From Rhizomucor pusillus (lineage: Eukaryota > Mucoromycota > Mucoromycetes > Mucorales > Lichtheimiaceae): a DNA stretch of 26,814 nt. Made by a program: the position numbers and the translations under genes. Position 1 is the stretch's first letter; each line of letters begins with the position of its first letter. Where the stretch lies: contig FWWN02000222.1 in assembly GCA_900175165.2 (NCBI GenBank), forward strand, positions 1 through 26,814, read 5' to 3'. The notes below the pieces were generated by a model. It did not search any database. It was not told the DNA's origin and worked only from the letters and a program-made list of their open reading frames with translations. This document shows positions 1 to 10,063 of this stretch, one piece after another.

Positions 1-84
1 AAAAAAAAAAGAGAGAAAAATGATAAATGGCTGGAAGAATGGGGAGAAGGAACTTGGGGGAAAAACCTGCATTGAAAAATCTCC

Positions 85-3000
85 TTATTTGGCTTGTACG
101 TTGACGCGAGCAGTGACGCGGCGAGGGTCAAGGGTCTCAGGATCAAGAGAGGGCAAGAGGTAAGAGATATCGTCCCAAGGATGTCTGTAAAGACCTTGCT
201 TCAATCGCTTCTGATCCAAGTGGTGACCAATGAAACCAAGAGAACGGCCAAGGACGAAGAGACCGTTGAGGGTACCGATGCGCATGTATTCCTCAGCTTC
301 TTCGCGGGTGAAAGCACCAGAGTCACGAAGCAAATCAACGAAGGAGACAGCAATGCATCCATCGACATTGAGAATCAAGTTGTCCTTCTTGCTGGTAGTG
401 ATTTCTTCAACCTTCAAGGCATAGTCGAGGATAGGGGTGCTGGGGAAGTGCTTCTTGACATAGTCCTTTACAAGCTCGACACGCATGTCAGGGTTGGAGC
501 GTGACTTGATCTTGTGACCGATACCAGGGATGAGCTTGTTGGCCTTGCGCATAGAAGTGACAAATTCGCGAGGAGTCAAGCCGCTGTCGTAAGCACGAGT
601 GAAGTTGTTGGCTGCACCGTCCAAAGCACCACCGAAACGTTCACCGATGGTCAAGAGACCGGAAACAAGAGAGGAAATCAAGTCCTTGCCAGCACGAGTG
701 GTGATGATAGTGTTCATGGCCTAGATACGTAAAAAAAGCGCCATTAAACCATCCATTACATTGTCCCATTTTTTTCCATCCAACTTACACCAGAGACAGC
801 TGGACCGTGATCGGCAGTAAGCATGAGGACCATTTCGATGAACTTGCAGGCATAGTCAGGCAAGCGACGCTTGAACCAAAGCAAAGAAAGGACACCACCG
901 ATACCAATGTTCTCCTTAAAGACATCAGTGATGCGCATACCAGCATACAACAATTCCTGACCACGGTCGTCGACGATGGTGGAGACGAAGCTGGCAGGCT
1001 TACGGACCAAGCCGAGTTCTTGAGCCCAGGAGTAGTCGATGGGGATCTTGGGGATCTCGGGTTCGGGTTGAGGAACAATGATACCTTCCTTGACCAACTT
1101 TTGGTAGGTTTCAGCCAAGACAGCGGGCATCTTTTCAAAGGTCTCGGGAACGATGATACCAGCGGCGCGCATAGCCTTGTTCTTTGCATCAGCAGTTTCC
1201 AAGTCAGAGTTGGCAAGAGCACCGGCGTGGCCAAACTGGACATCAGTGGTGAACATCTTGGCGCAGGTACCAATACACCATGCGACAACAGGCTTCTTGA
1301 TGGTGCCGTTGCGAACAGCTTCAATCACACGGTATTCCTCAACACCACCGACTTCACCGAGCAACACAAGCATCTTGCAGTTGGGGTCGTTCTCGTAGCG
1401 GAGCAAGTGATCAATGAAGGTGGAGCCAGGGTAACGGTCACCGCCGATGGCAACACCCTCGTAGACACCGTCGGTAGTGCGGGAAATGATGTTGTTGAGT
1501 TCGTTGGACATACCACCAGACTTGGAGACGTAGCCGACAGAGCCAGCGCGGTACAACTTGGATGCAACAATGTTGTCCATCATACCGCCAGTGTTACCAA
1601 TCTTGAAGCAGCCAGGCTTGATACCACCGACGGTAGCAGGACCAATGACCAAGACCTTGCGTCGCTCAGCTTCGTGCAAGAGCTGGCGAGCACGGCGCTC
1701 AGGGACACCTTCAGCGATGATAGCAATGGTCTTGAATTGAGGATAGGTCAAGATCTCGCGGGTAGAATCAAAGACGGAGCGGCAGGAAGCAAAGTTGACA
1801 ACAACGTCGGCCTCGGGGAACTTTTCAGAGGCTTCCTTCAAGGTAGTAAAGACAGGAACAAGAGTTTCCTTGGTACCCCAGTAAAATTTTTGGACGTGCG
1901 AACCACCGAAAGGATAGACCATGGCAGCGACGGAGGGAGTCTCGCGCTTGCACATGAAATCAAAGTCAAGCATACCCTGGACAGCGCGAGGTTGCATACC
2001 GTAGACAATAGCGCGGGTCTTCTTGGTGAAGGGGCGGTACCATTCGGACTGTTCGTGAGCTTCAGAGTGGAAATATTCCATGCGTTCGCGAGGGTCGGCG
2101 GGAGTCTGGTTGTCTTCAGCGAGCTTGAGCTTGGGGCTCTGGGTGCCGTTGGCAGGAGTAGTAGCGCCGCTGCTGCCAAAGATTTGATCCTGGAAAAGGT
2201 TGCCGGAGGAACCGTTGATGGTGGAGGAGATGGAGCCTTCAGATGGCTTGCCGAGGAGAGCGAGAGGAACGATTTCGGTAATGTGAGTCTCAGGGCCAAA
2301 GACCTGGATCTCGACACCCAAAGTTTCACCGAGCTGGCGCATGGCACGAAGACCTTCTTGATAGTTGGGACCACCGCGACGGATGAAGATGCGGACCTTG
2401 TGAGTGATCAAGGCTTGCTTAAAGTCGGTCAAGGCACGGATGATACCCTTGAAGGTAGTAGCGACGTTGGTAAAGTTGGCAATACCACCACCAATGAAGA
2501 GAACCTTGCCCTCAGGGTTAACCTCGCCGCGGGTCATCAAGTCCAAGATGGTCTTTGCGTATTCGTAGGTCTGGGTTTCGGTGGGTGCACCAGAGTATTC
2601 ACCATAGTTGGCGAGCTCATTGGCGTAGCCGAGAGCGGCGATAGCATCAGAGTAGACGACGGAGGCACCACCGCCAGCAACCATAGTCCAGACGCGACCG
2701 GCGCGGTTCAAGATGGTAAGCTTCAAGGAAGCACCAGTCTTTCCATCGAGTTCCTGAATGTAAGCCTCTTCCTTGCTCAACTCACGACCAAAAGGAGCGG
2801 GGAATTCCATCGGAGGACCTTGGTCAGCGTGCTGCTGGCCTTGATTGGCAGGCAAGCCAATGTTCTGAGGAGCGCGTGCAATGGCCCACTTAGGACCAGC
2901 TTCGAACTCAGCGGTTTGATCTAACTTGGCTGCCAAATCAAGATACATGACTTGAGGAGTTTGGCCTTCCGCGGGGTCGGTAACGACGAGCGGGTTGATC

Positions 3001-3732
3001 TCGAGATAAGTAAAGTGAAGGTCAACGTAGACAGAGTATAGGCGGGTGATAAAGTCAACAAGCACGTCGCGCTTGAATTCGGGAACATCCTTCAGGAGAG
3101 TCTCCTTAATCGACTCTGCAGATGGGAACGCCTCGTCGACCTTGACAAGCAGCTTAAGTGCCTTGGCGTCCACGTCGCCGATATCGATACCACCCTCGTG
3201 TGTGAACAAGATATAGTCGCCTTCACGTACAGAGTTGATACAAACATAGTATTCAGTGTTAGCAGGGTGAGGAGTGAAGGGCTCGACTAAGAAGGTCTTT
3301 AAGACGCCAGTAGTACGATCAACCTTATTTCCTGCACCGTTAGCGAATATACCCTTCTAGCGAGTCTGCTATATTTTTTACCTTGATCTCTTTACCAGCA
3401 CGTTCTTCAATCCACTTTCTTGCCTCAGCCCAGCCCTTGTTCAAGGTCAAGAGACCGTGTTTTCCTCGTCGCTTGATAAGCTGATCAGGCTTTGCGACCA
3501 GTTTGTCTGTCAACAACCAAGGGTGAGTCTGTTCGAGCGTGTCGAGCTGCTGCTTGAGAGCATTGTCGAATGCAGCACCGGTCAAGGAAGTGTCTACATT
3601 GATGTGGGCCAACTTGGCGGCGGCAGGAGTGAAGAGAGAAGGAGATTCCTGCTGAGACACAAGCGGTGCACGGAGCAAGTGGTACGCCAACAGCAGTTTG
3701 CCGTCGTATTCTCTGATAGCCTTGGCAGACAT
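85..3732 (-). CDS. ACLY: ATP-citrate synthase (ATP-citrate lyase), fused single-chain form
   Basis: Cytosolic enzyme that turns citrate, CoA and ATP into acetyl-CoA and oxaloacetate for lipid and sterol synthesis. Three exons: 3732-3382, 3323-789 and 720-85, giving about 1173 aa. The N-terminal ATP-grasp/citrate-binding part carries [11 protein letters not shown] and YLEINPLVV. The middle CoA-ligase part has [20 protein letters not shown] and the phosphohistidine loop QFGHAGA (His near residue 816). The C-terminal citrate-synthase-like part has [14 protein letters not shown] and ends in [12 protein letters not shown] plus a tail of about 23 residues (YLLPSL onward) that is longer than in animal enzymes. 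Introns are 58 nt (3324-3381) and 68 nt (721-788). The first acceptor is an AAG; using the CAG 8 nt upstream would shift frame to a stop. The start ATG opens the family N-terminus ([12 protein letters not shown]). Ascomycetes encode these halves as two genes, so the fused form argues for another fungal phylum. Identification is very secure; only exon edges are inferred. Confidence 0.96.
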
Positions 3733-4486
3733 GTGTGTGTGTTATGTCTAGACGGGGGAGGAGAAGGAGGAGGAAGAAGAAGAGAAAGAAGAGAGAAAGA
3801 AAGATTACGTTTTCTGCGTTTGCGGATGGACAGACAGCGAGTCCTTTTGAATCAAGATTTCTTTTTGACAAGACCGGACCACAACCTCGGCGTGACTGCT
3901 ACACGGATATCCAAATATGGTTTTCTGCCGAGGACGCTGGACTTGTTATGGAACAGAATGCCTCGGCCTTTCCGAGATGGTCCCCAAACGTAGGCTTTTG
4001 GGGAGCCAATCCCCCATGGCAACCAACCATATACGGCATCCACACCACCATTCAACGGCCGATCTGCGATTATACCTTTTGCATTGAGAAGGATGTAGAC
4101 CAACTATCTTTTTATTATTTACGGGTTATTATAACTGTTGGCATATTAGGATTAAGGTGTAGTATGTAAAATGGATGGGTCAAATGGACATAACGACGAA
4201 AACAAGATGAAATTAAAGAAAAAGCGAAGACGGAGAAAGGAGCAACATAGCTAAAGCGTGAAGGGAAATCAAAGCATATGTTCAATCTATACAAAAGCAG
4301 ATTTGGAGGATATCGGGTATGTGCGTGTGTAAAAAGAAAAGATAAGGGGGTGAAGAAGAGGAAGCTCGGTTCGTGTAGTGAAAAGCAATGCATCGTGTAT
4401 ACATAGAAAGGTAATAATAAAAAGCAAAGTGTAGGATGGTTGACTTTTTTTGTGTTTTCTTCCTTGAAGAGTGTGAATTAGGGAGC
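3733..4486. other. Intergenic region between ACLY 5' end and C2H2 factor 3' end
   Basis: About 750 bases with no gene I can support. On the minus strand the part next to the ACLY start is a long pyrimidine tract (about 3753-3808) ending in a splice-acceptor-like GTCTAG, followed by ACATAACACACACAC and the ATG. This is consistent with a 5'-UTR intron in ACLY, whose donor could be the GTAATC just upstream of the tract. The other end (about 4100-4486) would be the 3' UTR of the zinc-finger gene, with a minus-strand AATAAA at about 4107-4112. Short open frames here have no recognisable domains. Confidence 0.5.
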
Positions 4487-4924
4487 TTAGCAACCGACCG
4501 TCGTGCCAGCGCTGGTGGGAGTGCTCCAAGGCATACTTGAGGCTACGACATCGGCAGCAGAAGTATAGATAGCAGCGGCAAGTGCATCAGACGGAGAAGA
4601 CGTGGTAGTGGAGGAGCATGTCAAAGGAGAAGTGTTCTGTTGCTGTTGCTGCTGCATTTCTTGTCGTTTGCGGCGATCTTCGTGCCGTTGATGAGTTTTC
4701 ATATGTTGCGACAAGTTATCAGATCGAGAAAAGGTCTTGTGGCAGTTGGGGAAAGTGCATGCAAACGGTCTTTCAAGAGTATGTATGCGCATATGGCGTT
4801 TCAAATGCTCCAGGCGCTTGAATCGTCGCTGGCATTGGGGTATCGGACAGACATGGGACTTTTGTTGAGCACCGGTCGTGTTGGGACTGGATGAGCCGCG
4901 GCGGCCAAGAGCAGCTGGTTGTTG

Positions 4925-4959
<35 letters not shown>

Positions 4960-6023
4960 ACTGCTGAGGGATATACGACCATGGTTGCGGTGGTCCCGAT
5001 GCATAAAACGGGTCACCGTACGTGAACGAAGGTGCAGCAGTGGCTGAAGGAAAGATTTCATGGTTCAGCAACGTCGAGGATGGGGCTGGACCCATCGAGA
5101 GCGGCATGTTGAACTGCTGCTGCTGATACTATCAATGAGGGAGAATATGTCAGCTTAATCAGGAACTGATAAATTTAGTAAAGATAATCTGTTTTCCTTA
5201 CCTGATCTGCCTGGTACGACGTCAATGGCTGGGTTTGATACTGGTTCATGTAACCGCCCTGAGATTCGGAACCGCTCACAGACGTACCACCGCTGACGGA
5301 AACAGAGGACTTGTCTTCAGATTGGCGATTTGCGCGAGATCCTCGACGATTCTGCAGCAAACTCTTCTTTGTATGCGTTCGGCAATGCGCATGGAAATTG
5401 TCCGAGCGACTGAAACTCTTGCCGCATCCAGGGAATTGGCATACGTGAGGACGCTCACCGGTGTGGACCAGCATGTGCCGCTTCAAGTGCTCGTAACGCT
5501 TGAAACTCCAGCCGCAAAACGCATACTTGCAAACATGCTTGTGCTGCACAGTGGGCGCATCGCCGTTAGCTCCTGAGCGAGACCTGGGTTTTGTCGGAGC
5601 AGCAGCAGGAGGAGGAGTGTTGTTGCTGCTATTCATTTCATAGTAACCGGCGTTAGGCTGCGGAGGAGGAGGAAGCATCTGGATGCACTCATCAACCGAC
5701 AGGTTGGTCGTCGAGCTGCGTCTGAAAGGATCCTGGTCCTGATCGGGTATTGCTGGAGGATGACCGCTGCCGAAACCAAAAGGGCCGACGTCAACCGAGA
5801 ATTTCCTCTTGAAATCCATAGCGTCGAACATTGGCGGTGAGGGTGTCAAGGGAGGCGATGCATTTTGGTATAGTCCGCCTTCTTGCATAGGAGTTGAAGT
5901 CGCATATCCTGAAAAGTCGAGCAGAGGCGGATGCTGATAGGTGGATGGAGGCGATGTATTAAGCATGCGAGGCTGAGGTGGAGATTGGAAAGCTTTAATG
6001 TCGTCTAGCTGGGGAAGAAGCAT
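4487..6023 (-). CDS. C2H2 zinc-finger transcription factor with two finger pairs and poly-Q
   Basis: Probable nuclear DNA-binding regulator; target genes unknown. Two exons, 6023-5202 and 5128-4487, with a 73-nt intron (5129-5201; GTAAGG donor, GATAG acceptor) joined in phase 0, giving about 487 aa. The first finger pair lies at about residues 163-217 ([21 protein letters not shown], then [14 protein letters not shown]). The second pair lies at about 368-421 ([21 protein letters not shown], then [14 protein letters not shown]). The repeated FKRxEHLKRH and FSRSDN signatures suggest duplication of a finger pair. The second pair resembles the C-terminal fingers of Ste12-type and related fungal factors, but no STE homeodomain is present. 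Between the pairs lies a Gln run (about 329-345). The N-terminus is Pro/Ser-rich and low complexity, as in activation domains. If the intron were not used, the downstream exon could be a separate gene starting at 5107, but the splice sites and frame favour one protein. Confidence 0.85.
4918..4965 (-). repeat. CAG/CAA trinucleotide repeat encoding poly-Gln
   Basis: On the minus strand a run of mostly CAG codons with scattered CAA encodes QQFQ followed by about 14 more Gln in the C2H2 factor. Uninterrupted CTG units are visible on the plus strand. The tract is probably length-variable between strains. Confidence 0.85.
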
Positions 6024-6083
6024 GATAAGAGATAGATCCAGAGAGAAAGAATGAGGATGTTGACAAGAAGGAACAGCTGCATG

Positions 6084-6095
6084 TATTTATATATC
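6084..6095 (-). promoter_or_regulatory. TATA box of the C2H2 factor
   Basis: Read on the minus strand the sequence is GATATATAAATA, 61-72 bases upstream of the ATG at 6023. This is the usual position for a fungal TATA element with a short leader. Confidence 0.6.
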
Positions 6096-7643
6096 AAAAG
6101 ATTGCAAACAAGGATCGACACACCGAACACGCTCAAGGTATTCATTCAAGGGAAATAGGGTTCTTTTCTCACTTATTACTCCAGCACAACACTTGCTTTT
6201 CTTTTCTTGCACGTTATTTCTTCCTCCCCCCCCCTGCGCGTGCAAAGATCGGAAACTGGGAGTCAAAAGATATCAGACGTTCTCCATAAAAGCATTGGTA
6301 TGAATATGTGCATTATCCCGATGTGCTCCTCTCTCTCACTCTCTCTCACTCAGTCTCTCTACCAAATCTGCCGCTGCTTGCTCCTTACCAAGCCCATTAA
6401 ACTGTCAAGTAAAAACAGATCTCCTTGTTAGACACTCCTTTTTATAGATCTATTCACTTATCCTTGTCTAGTTCCTTTGCCGGTCATGTCTGTCAGGAAG
6501 ATGACGCACAGAGCTGTGTGTGTGCGTGTGTGGAATCTAGCATGACCTGGATCATACCCGATCAAAAAAAAAAAAAAAGTTCAGAGGTCACATTTCTATT
6601 TTCTAATTTCTACCCCCTTTTTTGTTAAAGCATTTTACAATTTTACATTGTCATTATGCTATTCATTCTTGCTTGCAGCTTGCGGCTCTTCTCATTTGTT
6701 TCCAGCACTTGTGCACAAAGCCCTCCCTAAGGGGATGAAGAGAAGGTCCTCGTGTAAACTGGGTCTAGCAACCACTCATCATTTGCTTTTCATGCCCCTG
6801 AGACAAACGCAGCAGTTGGTTCTACCCCGCTCTGCGCTCTCTCGCTCGATTGTGCTTTTTACTTTGTTTGGACCCTTCATTAGCTCCATGTCACACCTTC
6901 CAGAAGGAGGATTTTTTCTGTTTAGGAGAGTCCTTTTTCTAAATGTTTGTGCTATGCTACACTGCTACTATATTGAAAATTTTGAGTCTACCCTATTTTC
7001 TTTGTTCGTCCTTACACGATAAGCTTAGGGAATCATTGATGTAACTCTGCTGGGATAAACATCTAGTGTTGATCCGTGCGGCCTTGTATGCGAAACATTC
7101 GAGGACGACGGCTGCTGCGTGTGCAAGAGACGGGGTTCAAGACCCTTTTCCGTGGCACTTGGCCGGTGCCAAAGCACACCCTTCTCCGATAAACAGTAAC
7201 AAGTGTAAGCAAACACATATGGGTCTTGCAAGACCCTGCAGCTCAAACAATCATTTTAGTCATATATTTTCCTCTCAAACGTATACAACTTTCAGTTTGT
7301 TTTCCTTTTTCCTTACCGCCTGCATGTGCAACTTTAAATTTACGGTTACGCGCATGTTTTTCAGTCGCGTGTCCCATACCTGTTGTGTTCAATTACCTGG
7401 AAATGAAACGAGGGGATACAACGTGTATGTTCCCAGCATGCAAAAGTGTATGTTACTTAGGGGAAGAGGGAAACTTTTTGTATAGTCAGGTTTATGGATT
7501 TTTCATGCCTTGGTTTTGCTGTCCTGGCAACAGAACACCTGCTGTGTAATTCGAACCCAGCGGGCAATTGTGTTCCATGGCCACGCCGTGAATATTGGTC
7601 CGCAAGGCAACCAAGCACAGATCTTTCTCTTTTCTTCTTCGCA

Positions 7644-7735
7644 GTAAGGCATCGCATAGGATGGATGGATGGATGGATGGATTTATTTGAGCGCAGAGTG
7701 GATGGATTGTTGACGGATGGATGGATGATGTTTAG
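7644..7735 (+). other. Putative 5'-UTR intron of the eL31 gene
   Basis: A pyrimidine-rich leader (TCTTTCTCTTTTCTTCTTCGCA) is followed by a donor-like GTAAGG at 7644. A TTTAG acceptor lies directly before the start ATG at 7736, with a TTGAC branch-like motif near 7709. Removing this 92-nt segment would clear the leader of many ATG triplets produced by a GGAT repeat. First introns in the leader are common in ribosomal protein genes. This is inferred from consensus only. Confidence 0.45.
7661..7682 (+). repeat. GGAT tetranucleotide microsatellite
   Basis: Tandem GGAT units precede the eL31 start codon, with further scattered GGATGGATGGAT copies at about 7700-7728. They lie inside the putative leader intron. 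Confidence 0.8.
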
Positions 7736-8172
7736 ATGGCCAAGGACCAGAAGACCACCAAGCGCTCCACCCTTTCCGACGTGATCACCCGCGAGTACAC
7801 CATTCACTTGCACAAGCACGTCTTTGGCAAGAGCTTCAAGAAGCGCACCCCCACCGCCGTCAAGGCTGTCAAGGCCTTCGCCCAAAAGGCCATGGGTACC
7901 TCTGATGTCCGTCTTGATCCCGCTCTCAACAAGGCTCTCTGGTCCCGCGGTGTCAAGAACACCCCCCACCGCATTCGTGTCCGCATTGCCCGCAAGCGTA
8001 ACGACGACGAAGATGCCAAGGAGAAGCTCTACTCCTACGTCACCTACGTCCCCGTCACCAACTTCAAGGGTAATTTCTATACATACAAAATTGAGACTTA
8101 CACAACTTTACTGATGCGGTTTTTTCCCTTGTTATAATAGGCTTGGAGACCACCATCGTTGACGACGAATAA
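7736..8172 (+). CDS. RPL31: 60S ribosomal protein L31 (eL31)
   Basis: Structural protein of the large ribosomal subunit near the polypeptide exit tunnel. Two exons, 7736-8069 and 8141-8172, give 121 aa, the normal length for eL31. Family-typical segments are [31 protein letters not shown] and [20 protein letters not shown], followed by [14 protein letters not shown] and the short acidic end LETTIVDDE. The 71-nt intron (8070-8140; GTAATT donor, TAATAG acceptor) splits the Gly codon after NFK. The exon uses many C-ending codons (CGC, AAG, ACC), as expected for a highly expressed gene. A pyrimidine-rich leader and a possible leader intron precede the ATG. AATAAA follows 34 bases after the stop. 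Identification is essentially certain. Confidence 0.97.
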
Positions 8173-8206
8173 ATTAGTCGCAGCAGCAGCAATCTGATAA
8201 GCTACG

Positions 8207-8212
8207 AATAAA
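8207..8212 (+). terminator. Polyadenylation signal of eL31
   Basis: AATAAA begins 35 bases after the eL31 stop codon, within an AT-rich stretch followed by TGTGTT. This fits a eukaryotic poly(A) site. Confidence 0.6.
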
Positions 8213-8957
8213 ATGTGTTAGCGTATCAGTTTATCTGTATGTCGAATATCTGCTCCTTTCTGCATGCGAGAATCTACGGAAAAACTGGACAACGTCTTCC
8301 GTGATAATGTCAGCGAGTGTCAGGGGGAGAATACAGAATTATGCACGTCTCGTGATCTGAGCGCGGACAAACGAAAGGAAGAACTGCGATCACGCATAAA
8401 GAGCGGCAATGGAAGATTTAGGAGCATCCACACGATGTTTACAAATTTGGGATTGGGATTAGATAGTAGAGTGATAAATATGTAGACAGGAAGCAGATAT
8501 CGGCGCAACTTTGTTCCATCTGTCGCCTGGATGATTTTTTATCTTCTTCTGGATAATATTATAACTATTTGCGCTAAAATGCAAACATGTGGCATATCTC
8601 TTGACAAGCGACCTGAGAACATGTCTTTTGGCACGTCTTCAACCCAAGAAAAGGAAAATCTTTTGAAGAATAAAGTGTCAAGGCGGCTTTTGATTTGTCA
8701 TGTAACTTATATTGATACCTAGCAGATTTCGATTTACTAGATGAAACTTACCAAGTTAGCGCGGAATAAAGGATATTTCGGAGCATCTGACATGTCGTTG
8801 AACAAGAAAAAAAAAACAATCGGAGCGATCGGCGTTGACAGTTCGGCCTTTCGAGAAGATGACAGATTACAAATACGTATCAAGAATAGCATCATATATA
8901 AAGGCACCGCATCCTCTCCAGGCAGATTAGAAACTCTTCCCGACGAACGTATCCAAC
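8213..8957. other. Intergenic region between eL31 and the alcohol dehydrogenase
   Basis: About 740 bases. The left part is eL31 downstream sequence; the right part is the alcohol dehydrogenase promoter with its TATA box. Short open frames are present but none shows a domain or codon bias of a real gene. I see nothing else in it. Confidence 0.55.
8895..8902 (+). promoter_or_regulatory. TATA box of the alcohol dehydrogenase
   Basis: TATATAAA lies 56 bases upstream of the ATG at 8958. No other ATG lies between it and the start codon, which supports this start. Confidence 0.65.
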
Positions 8958-10063
8958 ATGTCTACCGACACCTTTCACGCCTGGGCCTGCACTGGCAAAG
9001 ATCAACCTCTCGTATGGCAGGAATTCAAGCTCAAGCAGTTTGAAGACGATGATATTGAAATGGACGTAACAAACTGTGGTATCTGCGGTTCAGATCTCCA
9101 CACAATGGATTCTGGATGGGGTCCCACCAATTATCCCTGCGTTGTGGGCCATGAGGTATGTGTGTTTGTAAACGCTACGTTGTTGGGATCAATGGCTAAA
9201 TGTTTTTTGTTGGACAGATTGTTGGCGTGGTAACCAAGGTTGGCAAGAACGTCCAGAGATTCAAGGTCGGTGATCGCGTTGGCGTTGGTGCTCAGTGCGG
9301 TTCCTGCCTCGAATGTGAAAACTGCAAGAACGGCTACGAAAACATCTGCGAACGCAAGCCTGTTGGGACCTACAACGACTACTGGCCTTCTGGCGACAAG
9401 ACCTACGGTGGTTATGCTACAAAGTGGCGTGGTCACCAGCACTTTGTCTTCAAGGTTCCTGATGACATGAGCAACGAGCTTGCTGCCACCTTCTTCTGCG
9501 CTGGTGTTACCACCTATGCTCCCTTGAAGAGATACGGTGTCAAGAAGGGCGACAAGGTCGGCGTTATTGGCATCGGTGGTCTCGGCCACTTTGCTGTTCA
9601 ATGGGCCAAGGCTATGGGCGCAGAGGTTGTTGCTCTCTCAAGCTCTAACCGTAAGTACGATGACGCCAAGGCTCTTGGATGCGACGACTATGTTATTACC
9701 AGCGACCTTGATGCCATGAAGCAGCACGCGGGAACCTTTACCCACATCATCTGCACAAACTTTAGCAACAACTTCGATTGGGCTCTGTATTTCAGCTTAA
9801 TCAAGGCCAATGGTTACTTTATCATGGTTGCTCTGCCCGAAGAGCCGTTGAAGGGTATTCCTGCGGGACTTTTGGCTCTTCGTCAGATCTCTTTGGTCGG
9901 CTCTTTCATTGGCTCTCCCAAGGAAATCCAAGACATGTTGGAATTTGCTGCACAGCACGACGTCAAGCCCTGGATCCAGAAATACAGCTTGAAGGATACT
10001 CCACAGGCTGTTCAGGCCATGCGCGATGGCAAGGCAAGATACCGTATCGTTTTGGAAAACTAA
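8958..10063 (+). CDS. NADP-dependent zinc alcohol dehydrogenase, cinnamyl-alcohol/ADH6 family
   Basis: Cytosolic medium-chain dehydrogenase that probably interconverts aldehydes and alcohols with NADP(H). Two exons, 8958-9155 and 9218-10063, give about 347 aa, normal for the family. Zinc ligands of the active site are Cys40 in CGICGSDLH, His65 in GHE and Cys160 in TFFCAG. The structural zinc site is the four Cys at about 96, 99, 102 and 110 (CLECENCKNGYENIC). The Rossmann motif GIGGLG is at 184-189. The next beta strand ends in SSSNRK rather than an acidic residue, as in NADP-users such as yeast ADH6/7. The 62-nt intron has GTATGT and GGACAG ends and splits GHE from IVGVV in phase 0. The start follows a TATA box and gives a family-like N-terminus (MSTDTFHAWACTGKD). 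Substrate range is not visible from sequence. Confidence 0.93.

Larger units (their letters stand above)
6024..7735. other. Long gene-free divergent spacer
   Basis: About 1.7 kb between the divergent C2H2 factor and eL31 genes, so it should hold both promoters. I see no protein with a recognisable domain on either strand. It is low complexity: a C9 run near 6227, CTCTCTCACT repeats at about 6330-6362, a TG-rich stretch at about 6515-6532, an A15-type run at about 6564-6578, and GGAT repeats before eL31. A 6-bp perfect hairpin, TGGCAC/GTGCCA with a 7-nt loop, lies at 7153-7171. A B-box-like GGTTCAAGACC lies just 5' of it, but no full tRNA fold could be built. Confidence 0.6.

Noticed and set aside
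807..2924. Very long open frame on the plus strand opposite ACLY (705 codons)
   Set aside because: It mirrors the minus-strand ACLY exon, has no recognisable domain, and arises from that gene's strong codon bias.
3735..4169. Open frames in the ACLY upstream region
   Set aside because: They begin in the purine/pyrimidine tract (runs of Arg/Lys) and carry no recognisable domain.
6648..7022. 124-codon plus-strand open frame in the long spacer
   Set aside because: No domain, no codon bias, hydrophobic low-complexity content, and no splice partners.
7520..7620. Possible minus-strand tRNA (GGGTTCGAATTAC looks like a B box)
   Set aside because: No T stem, anticodon arm or acceptor stem could be paired, and the A-box spacing is wrong.
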